Assembly: GCF_020966635.1 (NCBI RefSeq)
Contig: NZ_JAJKFQ010000029.1
Span: 522,930 to 586,929, forward strand
Source: Stieleria sp. JC731
Lineage (GTDB): Bacteria; Planctomycetota; Planctomycetia; Pirellulales; Pirellulaceae
DNA length: 64,000 nt
Reading direction: 5' to 3'
Below are positions 17,381 through 26,424 of the stretch, piece by piece. Numbering within the stretch: the first letter of the stretch is position 1; every line of letters starts with the position of its first letter. A program made the translations under genes and the position numbers. The notes below the pieces were generated by a model that saw nothing but the letters and a program-made list of their open reading frames with translations, made no database searches and was not told the origin of the DNA.

Positions 17381-17962
17381 ATGGAATATGAAAGCCCCCC
17401 ACCGAGACGACAGCACGCCGAAACGCAGGAAATTGAGCGGACCGGCGCGTCCATTTCGGAGCTATCGTTCGCGACCGACCCGCCAGCGAGCAAAGTGCCG
17501 CAACCTGCTGAATCAGAACAGGTTACGACAGAATCAGCGGTGGAATCCGTGGCCGCGGCCATGGCTGCAAACCAGTCTCAGGTGACAAATCCTGCGCTCG
17601 ACCCGGCAAGACTTCTGGGGGATCTGAAAAGAGAGATGAATCGCCTCCAGCGCGAAATTCGTCTCACGATCCAGGCCCAACTGGGGCAGATGGCTGGCCG
17701 CACATTGGGGACGATCGAAGCCAACCGAGAACTTGTTGCTGCAATTCACGAGATGCTGGACTCCCATGGCCTGCGAGTCCGCTGCACACAGTGCGGTCAA
17801 CCGTCGATCCTGCGGGTCTCCCCTCGCACGGGTGCGAGCGCAGGGGTTTTTGTATTTGATCACAGCGTCGATGGACGTCGAACTTTCCATGGCGGACGCG
17901 TGGTGATGCCAGAGATTCGGCTAATGGCAAAGCCGCCGAGAAAACCACGAAAGTCAAAGTAA
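17381..17962 (+). CDS. Planctomycete-type conserved protein with CxxC and 'RTFHGG' C-terminal domain
   Basis: 193-residue protein of unknown function. The first 75 residues are low-complexity (Glu/Ser/Ala). A helix at about 80-125 ('LLGDLKREMNRLQREIRLTI') is followed by a compact C-terminal domain: 'RCTQCGQPSILRV' with one CxxC, then 'GVFVFDHSVDGRRTFHGG' and a basic tail 'KPPRKPRKSK'. I believe this CxxC-x-FxFDH-x-RTFHGG pattern recurs in planctomycetes, but from memory only. The single Cys pair with two His could bind zinc. ATG 17381 is chosen over TTG 17369. Divergent from the GAF-HlyD operon. Confidence 0.6.
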   Translation: MEYESPPPRRQHAETQEIERTGASISELSFATDPPASKVPQPAESEQVTTESAVESVAAAMAANQSQVTNPALDPARLLGDLKREMNRLQREIRLTIQAQLGQMAGRTLGTIEANRELVAAIHEMLDSHGLRVRCTQCGQPSILRVSPRTGASAGVFVFDHSVDGRRTFHGGRVVMPEIRLMAKPPRKPRKSK

Positions 17963-18160
17963 GCGGTCTTGGATTTTGGACTGAAACCCAAATCTATCGA
18001 AGTCGTTTACCGAACGTTCATCCGATGTTCCGTGAAACACGATCGATGAGTTCTCACCTGGATTGAAAACTTTCAATCTCCTTTCATCGAAGCAGCGTGC
18101 CGGTATCATTTTGTCGTTCGATGGATTTGGAAATTCCCATTCGCTCTTTCGCCGGCAACG

Positions 18161-18712
18161 ATGTCAGATTCTCAAGAAGCTTCGGTCAGTCTTCCCAGCC
18201 CTTCCACCGCGATGGATATCCTGGTCGGAACGATTGAGCAGATTAAGTTTGCGCGTGACTACACGCTTCAGTTGCTCGACAGCACTCCGCTGGACCAGTG
18301 GTTCACCATCCCAGATGGGCTTCCGACCAACATCGCTTGGCAAGTCGGGCACCTGACGGTCAGCCAATACGGATTATTGATGTTCCGCATCCGGGGTCGG
18401 CAACCGAGCGACCTCGATCTGATTCCTGGAAAATTCCGTAAATCGTATGGTCGTTCGACAACTCCCAATCCGGATGCGAGCGTTCAGCCCAGCCCGGATG
18501 AATTGCTCGAACGCTTTGACAAAGTATTTGTTGAAGCACTCGGTGAACTTGATTCGGTCGATTCCGATACGTTGCTCGAACCGGTCGACATGCCCTTCGC
18601 AGGATATCCGATCAAACTGGGAGCGATCATGTTCTGCCCTCTGCATGAACATATCCACGCGGGACAAATCGGTTTGGTCCGACGCGCGTTGGGACTGAAA
18701 CCGGTGCGATAA
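18161..18712 (+). CDS. DinB-family protein
   Basis: 183-residue four-helix-bundle protein of the DinB/YfiT superfamily. The metal-binding His triad is seen as 'WQVGHLTV' (His64 region) and 'CPLHEHIHAGQIGLVRR' (about 150-166), and helix 1 reads 'IEQIKFARDYTLQLLDS'. Members are metal-dependent thiol transferases or of unknown function. A single gene, convergent with the pseudopilin operon (60 bp between stops). Upstream 200 bp to 17962 hold no clear promoter. Confidence 0.8.
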   Translation: MSDSQEASVSLPSPSTAMDILVGTIEQIKFARDYTLQLLDSTPLDQWFTIPDGLPTNIAWQVGHLTVSQYGLLMFRIRGRQPSDLDLIPGKFRKSYGRSTTPNPDASVQPSPDELLERFDKVFVEALGELDSVDSDTLLEPVDMPFAGYPIKLGAIMFCPLHEHIHAGQIGLVRRALGLKPVR

Positions 18713-18772
18713 GACGATTCACGCGTCCATTTGCTTGACTAAACGTTGTCACACTGCCTGACCAAGGACGTC

Positions 18773-20092
18773 CTAATTCGGTGGATCGATCGAGAACTCG
18801 GTGCGATAGAACGATCCTGGCTGAATCATCAACCGAGTTGGATCCACAAAACCGGGTGGAACGTTTTCGATGACTTCGTCGTACGACTGAATCGATAGGT
18901 CACCCCACAGGCTCAAACGATCGCAGATCACGGCTCCGGTGATTGCCAGCGGCGAACCGTCGGTTCGTGGAAAGCAATCGATGTCATCGCTGCTATAAAC
19001 AATGCCTCGAAGCGACGTCGGAAACTGATCACCAACCACCGTGTTTTGATCAAAACCGCGATAGGGCGTCGACGGAGGATTGAAGTTCGCGCCGACAACC
19101 GATTCATCCAAGATCGGATTCACGTCATAAAACCTGACCGGTGAATCGGTCACCAGTAGGGCACCTGGTGACTCCCAACAGATCCCGCCTGTCACAAGGA
19201 TCTGATCGGCATCTCGAACGACAAGCGTGCCTTCGATTCTTGACTGAGTGATTGTTAGGTCGCTTCCGTTCGCATCAATCCAATAGATTCCCTGCGGATT
19301 GACTTCGCCGAAGCTGTTCTCACTTGCGGAAATCACCGCCCCGTAGATGGCTCGGTCGGAGTTATGAATTGGCAGCGATGACATCGGAATCTCAGTGCCT
19401 AGGTCTTCGCACCTCTGGACGATGTCATGATCCACGACGGCGATATCATCGGCGGTTGATCCACCCACGGTTGAAACTCCGATGTAACCGTCGCAGTGAA
19501 GCCTTGGTGAGACAATCATTCCGTTTGTCGACGTCCAACAATTGTCCCCCACCTGAACCTCGCGTTCAGACATCAGGGTCGCGTGCTCCAATCGGAGATC
19601 GTCCATTACGGTGATGCCATATCGAAGCCACGACAAAGGTTCGCCGGCAGGAATGAGCTTGGCACCAACAGCAGCACGTGCGTGCCCCAAGGTCACAAAA
19701 GCGACGACGTCGACTTCATCAAAGCTGTCATCGTCCAAATCACCATCAGCATCGTTAAGCACCATTGCCGCAAAAGAATTCGGTCTGCCGGACAACGATT
19801 CGGCATCCACCCAACCGTTCACTTCGCCCGCATCAAATTCGTCTCGCCACTGCGGTGTCTGCGATAGGATTTCGCTGACTACCGCCAAACTCGATTCCCC
19901 CAAACGCAGTGCGGCACGGCGATCGCCTTCACCTGATGCTGTTCGCAGTCGAGACGTGTGAATCGAAAATGCTGTCGCGATTGCACCGGCGACAATCAAA
20001 GACGTAAACATGACGGCGATGTAGAGATATCCATTCCGCCGCCGCTTTCGTGGCCTCAATCGATTGTTCATTGTGTCGCGTTTAATTGTCAT
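18773..20092 (-). CDS. PilX-like minor pseudopilin-operon protein
   Basis: 439-residue protein with a basic start ('RLRPRKRRRNG') and one hydrophobic helix ('YLYIAVMFTSLIVAGAIATAF'), as in PilX/GspK-type proteins that cap pseudopili. The position-5 Glu of class III signal peptides is absent (Ala instead), so it may be uncleaved or handled differently. The rest is an extracellular beta-rich region with many Asp/Ser/Gly, and no known domain was recognised. Last gene of the operon, 14 bp behind the PilV-like gene. A second in-frame ATG at 20071 is possible. Confidence 0.6.
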   Translation of the reverse strand: MTIKRDTMNNRLRPRKRRRNGYLYIAVMFTSLIVAGAIATAFSIHTSRLRTASGEGDRRAALRLGESSLAVVSEILSQTPQWRDEFDAGEVNGWVDAESLSGRPNSFAAMVLNDADGDLDDDSFDEVDVVAFVTLGHARAAVGAKLIPAGEPLSWLRYGITVMDDLRLEHATLMSEREVQVGDNCWTSTNGMIVSPRLHCDGYIGVSTVGGSTADDIAVVDHDIVQRCEDLGTEIPMSSLPIHNSDRAIYGAVISASENSFGEVNPQGIYWIDANGSDLTITQSRIEGTLVVRDADQILVTGGICWESPGALLVTDSPVRFYDVNPILDESVVGANFNPPSTPYRGFDQNTVVGDQFPTSLRGIVYSSDDIDCFPRTDGSPLAITGAVICDRLSLWGDLSIQSYDEVIENVPPGFVDPTRLMIQPGSFYRTEFSIDPPN

Positions 20093-20106
20093 CGCATGTC
20101 ATCGGA

Positions 20107-20724
20107 TCAAAAAGTCGATGGCCGGTTGCGATGCGGCACCAAGACATCGGTTTGCTGCCCACCAGATAATTGCAATCGGACGCGTTGTAGACGAAGGTGA
20201 TTTACGTCGTTCCGTACGCCTTGCCCGTTGCGTGCCACGATTCCGCGTCGAACGATCTGCATGCCATCTGAATCCGTCACGGTCACATCGATGATTCGTA
20301 GCGGATTGTTTAGATCAGAAGTCGCCTCAGGAAAAACGGTCTGTAGACGTGCCGGTGAAACAGCGACCTGAACAGTCCAACCTTCATACCCGGGCATCGG
20401 TTGTCCATCACGAAACGTCGGCGTGCTCTGGGTCCATCCTTGATAGTCATCCAGGTCGTCCATCACACGTTGCGATGTTTCATCATCCTCGACACCAAGC
20501 TGTTGATTTCCGTCGGGGTCGACAAAATGCAACACGGAGATTTCATCTAAAAAGTACCCGGCAAGCCGCTGTGCCTTGGAATGAAAGACATCTTCGTTCC
20601 GCTGACGAAGCAGATTCGCAGATGCAGATAGCGAAATTACCAGGATGCCGGAGACGAGGATTAAAGAGACGACGACTTCCAACATCGTCAAACCCTTTCG
20701 CCGTGAGCGGTTGCTGTTGATCAT
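20107..20724 (-). CDS. PilV-like minor prepilin
   Basis: 205-residue prepilin. Class III signal: 'RRKGLTMLEVVVSLILVSG', with Gly11 at -1 and Glu at +5, so cleavage by a PilD-type peptidase is expected. The remainder has 'LRQRNEDVFHSKAQRLAGYFLDEI' and a Pro/Asp-rich globular part with 'WTVQVAVSPARLQTVFP' and 'IIDVTVTDSDG', as in PilV/GspI-like minor pilins. Its ATG overlaps the stop of the upstream PilW-like gene (ATGA, 20721-20724), which indicates translational coupling. Confidence 0.75.
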   Translation of the reverse strand: MINSNRSRRKGLTMLEVVVSLILVSGILVISLSASANLLRQRNEDVFHSKAQRLAGYFLDEISVLHFVDPDGNQQLGVEDDETSQRVMDDLDDYQGWTQSTPTFRDGQPMPGYEGWTVQVAVSPARLQTVFPEATSDLNNPLRIIDVTVTDSDGMQIVRRGIVARNGQGVRNDVNHLRLQRVRLQLSGGQQTDVLVPHRNRPSTF

Positions 20725-21806
20725 GGGTTGGCCCCTTCGACTTCAACGGCCATCGTTACCCAATCGGTCGAATATCGGTGCTGGACTCTTGGCGTGAATT
20801 CCAAACTCGGCAGCGGTCCGGTTCGAAAGGTGGTCGCCAGCGTGCATGCGCCGTACGTCCATGGCGATCCAGTGACAACCGCAGCATCATTGAAACCTGA
20901 CAGCCTTGTCCCCGAGTCATAAAACGGGTGACCGGCGGCGGCAAAGAAGTTCAGGTTCAAAGTACCTGTGTCGATCGTCGAGGAATTCTCAATCGCGGCC
21001 GGATGGGTCGAAGCAACACTTTGGTCGGAACTGCCGTAACTCGCCCCTGCCCATCCGAACGGCCAATTGCTTTTCGGATTTTCGATGGCCAACATGACCG
21101 CGGCGACATCGGCATAGGGATAAAAACCGATTGTCAAGTTGCTGGGCGTCGCATCCTCTTTATAGGAATAGTCTGTGGCAATTCCGATATAGTTCCCTGC
21201 GGTGTAATGACTTCGCGTCCATCCGCTCGACAACGGAAGCACATCAAAGGTATTGCGAAAACCACAAACAACCATCAACAAATCACCCGTTCTCGCTCCG
21301 TCAGGGACTTGAATGGTCAGCGCTGAATCCGCAGATCCAGTTGTCTGTGCGGTGGTGAAATCACGGATTCGCGGACGCACGTTCGACTGCGTTGCAAGCT
21401 CGGCAGCATTTAAACTGTCGGTATAGTTTGTCGCGGACGGCGACTGTGAAGAGAGCACCTGGACGTTTCCGCCAACCGAACGTGTCAGTTGATCATTTCC
21501 GGTTTGATAGAGCACAGATTCGATGGTGCCGGTCGAATCAGGACGCTCAATCAAAACCGTTGTCGGCCCGAGAATCTGAAAAGTCGATGCGTAACGAAGA
21601 TCTGTATGAAGCTGATCTTCGATTCGCTTCGCTTGCCCGACTTCGACATCCTCACTCGCGTCATCGAGAACATCAATTGAAACGCCAACGCTGGTTGCCA
21701 AACCAAGAAGCAATATGGTTGCCGAAGTCACGGCGCTAACCAACTCAATCAGCGTGTAGGCGCTGCGAAATGTCCTTTGGTGCATCCAGCTAAAACGTCT
21801 CAACAT
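20721..21806 (-). CDS. PilW-like minor prepilin with C-terminal beta-sandwich
   Basis: 361-residue protein. The prepilin helix is 'YTLIELVSAVTSATILLLG' (residues 17-35) with Glu at +5 and Ala rather than Gly at -1. Residues to about 130 resemble PilW/GspJ ('AKRIEDQLHTDLRYASTFQI'). From about 140 a second module begins: 'SALTIQVPDGARTGDLLMVV', 'LSSGWTRSHYTAGNYI', 'YKEDATPSNLTIGFY', 'VAAVMLAIENP', ending 'WVTMAVEVEGA'. This GDLL...GWT...Y...A pattern is a beta-sandwich common in phage tail and surface proteins. A GAGG Shine-Dalgarno precedes the ATG at 21806. Second gene in the operon. Confidence 0.75.
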   Translation of the reverse strand: MLRRFSWMHQRTFRSAYTLIELVSAVTSATILLLGLATSVGVSIDVLDDASEDVEVGQAKRIEDQLHTDLRYASTFQILGPTTVLIERPDSTGTIESVLYQTGNDQLTRSVGGNVQVLSSQSPSATNYTDSLNAAELATQSNVRPRIRDFTTAQTTGSADSALTIQVPDGARTGDLLMVVCGFRNTFDVLPLSSGWTRSHYTAGNYIGIATDYSYKEDATPSNLTIGFYPYADVAAVMLAIENPKSNWPFGWAGASYGSSDQSVASTHPAAIENSSTIDTGTLNLNFFAAAGHPFYDSGTRLSGFNDAAVVTGSPWTYGACTLATTFRTGPLPSLEFTPRVQHRYSTDWVTMAVEVEGANP

Positions 21807-21813
21807 CCCAGCC

Positions 21814-22338
21814 TCAATCTAGGAATTCAATGACGTCATTGTCTGTTGGAACGACGATGACTTCGTTGCCTCTGGAATTGAAGCGAACGTCATATCCTTC
21901 GTTCCCGGAGACCACACGGATGATTCCCATCGACATCAGTTGATCGTTCACGATCGGACGACCGTCAAAGTCAAACACCATGGACAATCGCGAATCAAAA
22001 GAAGCGTACAGATTGATGGTAGAGTCGTACGCCGTCCGCAGGTTCAACTGAATTGTCGTTCCCGGAGTGGAGGACGCATCCACGTTGGTGCTGATTACCG
22101 CGCACTGTTCCGGATCGACGGTCAGATTCGCCGTTCTACCTTCGGTGATCGCGACGGACTGGACGTAGCGAACGGTGTCGGCGATTTCTAATGCGGCATG
22201 TCGCAATTGACGATGCTGCAAAGTGCTCGCGAAACGTGGGGTGCTGATCGCGGCCAACAGACCGACAAATAACACAACGACCGTCAGTTCTAGAAACGTG
22301 ACGCCGCGTCGACGAGAAGGCATGGCGTGGGCAGACAT
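21814..22338 (-). CDS. FimT/GspH-like minor prepilin
   Basis: 174-residue prepilin that opens the pseudopilin operon. Signal: 'PSRRRGVTFLELTVVVLFVG' with Gly at -1 and Glu at +5, then 'AAISTPRFASTLQHRQLRHAA' and a GspH-like beta domain ('GRTANLTVDPEQCAV', 'IRVVSGNEGYDVRFNSRG'). Three starts are possible: GTG 22347, ATG 22338 and ATG 22323; the last leaves the shortest normal leader. Followed after 7 bp by the PilW-like gene. Together the four genes supply the tip complex of a type IV pilus or type II-like secretion pseudopilus; the motor and secretin lie elsewhere. Confidence 0.8.
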   Translation of the reverse strand: MSAHAMPSRRRGVTFLELTVVVLFVGLLAAISTPRFASTLQHRQLRHAALEIADTVRYVQSVAITEGRTANLTVDPEQCAVISTNVDASSTPGTTIQLNLRTAYDSTINLYASFDSRLSMVFDFDGRPIVNDQLMSMGIIRVVSGNEGYDVRFNSRGNEVIVVPTDNDVIEFLD

Positions 22339-22596
22339 CGCTGGCACTCATTCGAATAGGAAGCCATCGATGGATGCTGTCGATGCATCCAATCAGGTGA
22401 GGGTCTTCCCTAAACTTAGGTCAGCTTCAGCGATAAACGACGACGCTTGAGAACGGATTGGAAGGAAATTCGGTTGATCGCGGCGAGACGCGACTGTTGC
22501 GATCGAATCGACCGCTACAACGCGCATCACCGGGCTGGATCCACGGCGCCACCCAACCGTTTTCACGAAGGTGCGCGTCCCGTCTGAATCGTCGCT

Positions 22597-25500
22597 CTAG
22601 CTGGCCACCCGGCTTCCATCCCACCATGCGTCGTTTCGATCCCAAACTTCATCTGGGATGTTCTCTTCCATGTCGGCGCTAGCGTATCCCTCATCTTTGG
22701 AACGATACGATCCGTTGATCTTCGCCGCCGCGCGTTCGTCTTCGCTGATCTGGCCATCGGCCGGTTCTCGCTGATACCAAGCCCAACCGATCGAGGGACG
22801 CTGGTTATTGACCGGCAGCTCCTCTTCATCCTCGTATTCATCTTCAAATGAATCGAGATGCCGCTCGATAACGATCGGCCTGATTCGCTGTGGCTTCGGC
22901 TTGGGAAGCGGCTTTTCGGGACGAGGTTTTTCAACGGCCTTCGGTTCAGGTTTCGGTTCCGGCTGCGGCTCAGGCTGGGGCTCAGGTTCTGGCGGTGCGA
23001 TAGCTACCGGCTCGGGTTCGGGCTCAACGACAGGTTCCGGTTCGGGTGCTGGCTCTGGCTCAGGCTCCAATTCGGCGACCTCTTCGTATTCCGGCTCCTC
23101 TTCGTACTCGTCTTCCAGCTCTTCGTATTCAGCGACTTCTTCCTCATAGATTTCTTCGGCGGGTTCCAGAATCGTCGCGCGGCCTGGTGCCCCTTGGGCT
23201 GGCAGTTGTCGCACTTCGACGCCGATGGAATGGAAGATGTCAACGATGTGTGCGTGACATGTAAACATCAGGACTTGATGCCCCAGCTCGGCAAATGTTT
23301 GCAGCGTTTCGGCCGCATGCAGTGCACGATCACCATCGAAGTTCACGAGGACATCGTCGAGGATTAGAGGCAGCATGACTCCGCGTCTTGCGTACGCGGC
23401 AGCCAACGACAAACGCAGAGCGATGAAGACCGCTTCGCGTGTCCCGCGACTGAGCACTTCGAGCGCCAACGATTTGTCATCTTTCGTATCGACTTTCAGT
23501 TGGTTGGTGCCCAGCGGCGTCCAAATGCGTGTGTACTTTCCGCCGGTGAGCTGAGCCAAGAACGACGATGCTTCTCGTAAAGTCTCTGGCTGACGCTCAC
23601 GTTCGAACTTTCCGCAGACTTCTTCAACGAGGCAACTTGCTGTCGCTAGAGTCTGCCAGCGTCGGGCGATCGTTTCGACCTTTCGATTGACGCACCCAAG
23701 TTCAAGCTGCACGACGGTCAACCGGCTGTCATCGGCCAAGTGCTTCATGTCCGCAGCGGACTCGCCAACCTGGGTTTGCAAGGTCGCGATTCGTTGCTGT
23801 GTTTCGGTGATACGTCCTGACAAACCGTCCCAACGTTTCTCCAAATCAGAAGCAGTCGCCCCATCAATTTGCTGCGCGATGTCGTCGTACTTCAAGGATG
23901 TTCCGATCATCGAACGGATCTGTTTGTCGATTCCGCCAAACTGATCACGAAGCTCCACCAAACTCGCTTTGCTGTCGACCATTTGGTAGAACTGCTCGGC
24001 AGTCGCGACACCGCATTTCGCCCACAAAGCACGACGTTGTTGTTCGCCACGCTGAATCGACCTGAAATAGGCAGCGTGCTGACGCTTGTACTGGGAATCT
24101 TGTTCCTTCAATTCACGCCGGCGTTTGATCCAGTGCTGCTGACGCGACAGCTCTTCTTGCAGATGGTTCAGCTGATCCAAAGGCCCACTTCGAGTGGGAC
24201 GCTTGGCTTGTTCTGCATATTTCGAAGGCAACGCGTCTTTGTTGTCCTCGTCATTGGCGGCCTCCGCCTTTTGGTCTTCTTCGCTGATTTCTAGTGATTC
24301 GAGGTAAAGCTGCTCGATTCGTTTTGCCAAACCTTGTCGTTCGTTTTGGCGTTCTTCACGTTCCTTTTGCAGCTCTTCCAAACGACGCAGGCTACCTTGC
24401 AGCGTTTCATAACCTTCGCTGAGCTTTCGGACGCTACGAGGTGACATCGATTCGGCAAGACCAAGCTTTCGTAGTGTTGCCGACCATTCTCGACGAGCTT
24501 GCTTGAGCTGCTCAGCCGCTTTGACCGCTTTGGCTCGGGCCGTTTCATACGATTGTTGTGCGGCTGCCTGCGCATGGTACGTTGGCACCATGTTTTCCAA
24601 TTCCGCGATCAGCGTTTCCGCATGACGGACACGTAGCTCGATCGGATGATTGCTGCCGGGAAGCTCGCTGTTGACTTCATCTTCTTCCGCTTCTAATTCG
24701 CGAATCTGACGACGAAGCGTTTCGATTTGTCGATCGCACTCTTCGCGATCAAGCGCGGTCGCACGTTGCCCGTTCTGTTTGCTTAGAAAGTAAACGGCCA
24801 GCGACATCAAACCGAAGAACAACCACAGCATCCCCGCTGTTGGCGTGGGATCACCAGTGAGGAACCAGGTGACACCCAAGAGGTGAGAAAATGCGACGAT
24901 CAGACAGCTGCCGCCGACAACAAACGGCAGCCCCATCAAGAGCAGACGATCGATCGGCAAGACTTCCGCAGTTGACAAATCGACCGATTCATTTTCGAGC
25001 GATCGATAATGTCGCTTCAGTTTTTCGATGTGCTCTTCAAGTTGCTTTGCCCGACGAAGCGTTGCAAGATGCGAGTTTTCTTCGCGGATCGCTTGTTGCA
25101 GATCTTTCGAGCGAGTTCGGTTCAGAACTTCGCCCATTTCTTCGGCGAGATGCTCCGATCGCTTTTTGTATTCGGCCCCTTCGCTTCGTGATTGCTTGAG
25201 AACGAATAGATGTTCCTTGACCCGCTTCGCAGGACCCGAGAGCGCGCCTAGGTTTTGCCGCGACAGGTCAGGCATTTGCGACGAGTCGCCTTTGACCAGC
25301 GCGTCGCGGTCTTCTTCACTGATCCCTAGACGTTCCGCGTCGGCAAAGAGTTGCTGACGTGCCTTGCCAATCTGGGCATCGACTTTTTCAATCTGCTGCT
25401 CAAGTGCTTCGACCCAGGTCGCCTGTTCGGCGGCGGCCTCGATACGCCCCTGCAGTTCCAACATCCGTGGACTGACGGGCAGTTGCGATGCTTTTTCACG

Positions 25501-26424
25501 CAGCGCACGCCGCTTGCCTTTGACCTCATCCAGCTTTGCTCGACGATCTTCGATCATCGCATCGATTTGCACCAATTGGCCCGGTGCCTCATCGGGAAGC
25601 AGTGTTTCCGCTTCGATCTCGCGAATCTGCTTGGCCAATTCAGCGCGTTCGGTCCATTTATCGAGCACGCTGACCGCGGTTTCGACTTGCTTGGTTTCAC
25701 GTTCCATGGAAACCAGACGGCTTTGCAAATCTTGAATTTCTTGCTGCTGCGATTGCCGAAGACTGGCAAGCTCGCTGTACCGGCGGCTATGACCGGTCAG
25801 TTTGGTCACTTCGTCACGAAGTTGCTCGCGTTTGCGAAGCAGCGATTCCAGCTTATCGGCATCGGCGTTGGCTTTTTCTTTGCTTCCACCGATCAGCTGT
25901 TTGCGACCGAGCCGCAAAGAACGGATCACGTCAACCAAAGAAACACGATCCAAGCCGCTGGACAACTTGTACAACTCGTCGGCTGCGGCGGTGTCGTCCA
26001 AGGTGTTGAGTTCTTGAAGTTCGCGCATGCCGATGGCGAAGACATTCGTAAAGATCGCTTCGTCGATTTGCCCCAGCAGCATCGTCAGGCGGTGCTGTCC
26101 TTGGACCAATCCGTCCTGACCGGCAACCGACAGTTGCCCAACGGCACCTTCATCGGTCAACTTCGCGTGGCGACGGATGTGGTAGCCGCCACCGGGACCG
26201 GTAACACGAATCGCTCCGCCAGGCGTCCCGCCATGGATCGGCGGCAGGTATTTTTCACGTCGGTCGGGGGTGAATCCGTAAAGCATTGAACGCAAGTACT
26301 GCATGACAGTCGTCTTGCCGGCCTCGTTGGGGCCGTAAAACAAGGTCATGCCGTCTTGTAGTGAGTCAACGCTCAGTCCGGTCCAAACGCCGAAACCGTC
26401 GATGTGCAGGTCTTTGACTTTCAT
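22597..26424 (-). CDS. YhaN-like SMC/Rad50-type ATPase with long acidic tail
   Basis: 1275-residue ATPase paired with the YhaO-like nuclease. Walker A 'GPNEAGKT' at 31-38, coiled coils from about 190 to 480, two membrane segments near 490-550 ('LLLMGLPFVVGGSCLIVAF', 'TAGMLWLFFGLMSLAVYFL'), more coiled coil to about 940, then the signature 'LSRGTREAVFIALR' and Walker B 'LPLILDDVLVNFDGD'. Usual YhaN proteins end just after 'VLMFTCHAHIV'; here about 188 extra residues follow from 1088: Glu/Tyr-rich, then repeated Glu-Pro dipeptides, then a basic-acidic end with 'GWAWYQREPADG'. ATG 26424 is chosen because it overlaps the nuclease stop (ATGA). Membrane-linked DNA end processing is the likely job. 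Confidence 0.85.
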   Translation of the reverse strand: MKVKDLHIDGFGVWTGLSVDSLQDGMTLFYGPNEAGKTTVMQYLRSMLYGFTPDRREKYLPPIHGGTPGGAIRVTGPGGGYHIRRHAKLTDEGAVGQLSVAGQDGLVQGQHRLTMLLGQIDEAIFTNVFAIGMRELQELNTLDDTAAADELYKLSSGLDRVSLVDVIRSLRLGRKQLIGGSKEKANADADKLESLLRKREQLRDEVTKLTGHSRRYSELASLRQSQQQEIQDLQSRLVSMERETKQVETAVSVLDKWTERAELAKQIREIEAETLLPDEAPGQLVQIDAMIEDRRAKLDEVKGKRRALREKASQLPVSPRMLELQGRIEAAAEQATWVEALEQQIEKVDAQIGKARQQLFADAERLGISEEDRDALVKGDSSQMPDLSRQNLGALSGPAKRVKEHLFVLKQSRSEGAEYKKRSEHLAEEMGEVLNRTRSKDLQQAIREENSHLATLRRAKQLEEHIEKLKRHYRSLENESVDLSTAEVLPIDRLLLMGLPFVVGGSCLIVAFSHLLGVTWFLTGDPTPTAGMLWLFFGLMSLAVYFLSKQNGQRATALDREECDRQIETLRRQIRELEAEEDEVNSELPGSNHPIELRVRHAETLIAELENMVPTYHAQAAAQQSYETARAKAVKAAEQLKQARREWSATLRKLGLAESMSPRSVRKLSEGYETLQGSLRRLEELQKEREERQNERQGLAKRIEQLYLESLEISEEDQKAEAANDEDNKDALPSKYAEQAKRPTRSGPLDQLNHLQEELSRQQHWIKRRRELKEQDSQYKRQHAAYFRSIQRGEQQRRALWAKCGVATAEQFYQMVDSKASLVELRDQFGGIDKQIRSMIGTSLKYDDIAQQIDGATASDLEKRWDGLSGRITETQQRIATLQTQVGESAADMKHLADDSRLTVVQLELGCVNRKVETIARRWQTLATASCLVEEVCGKFERERQPETLREASSFLAQLTGGKYTRIWTPLGTNQLKVDTKDDKSLALEVLSRGTREAVFIALRLSLAAAYARRGVMLPLILDDVLVNFDGDRALHAAETLQTFAELGHQVLMFTCHAHIVDIFHSIGVEVRQLPAQGAPGRATILEPAEEIYEEEVAEYEELEDEYEEEPEYEEVAELEPEPEPAPEPEPVVEPEPEPVAIAPPEPEPQPEPQPEPKPEPKAVEKPRPEKPLPKPKPQRIRPIVIERHLDSFEDEYEDEEELPVNNQRPSIGWAWYQREPADGQISEDERAAAKINGSYRSKDEGYASADMEENIPDEVWDRNDAWWDGSRVAS

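Noticed and set aside
25351..26289. 312-codon plus frame inside the YhaN-like gene
   Set aside because: Antisense shadow of coiled-coil codons, with no motif and no Shine-Dalgarno.
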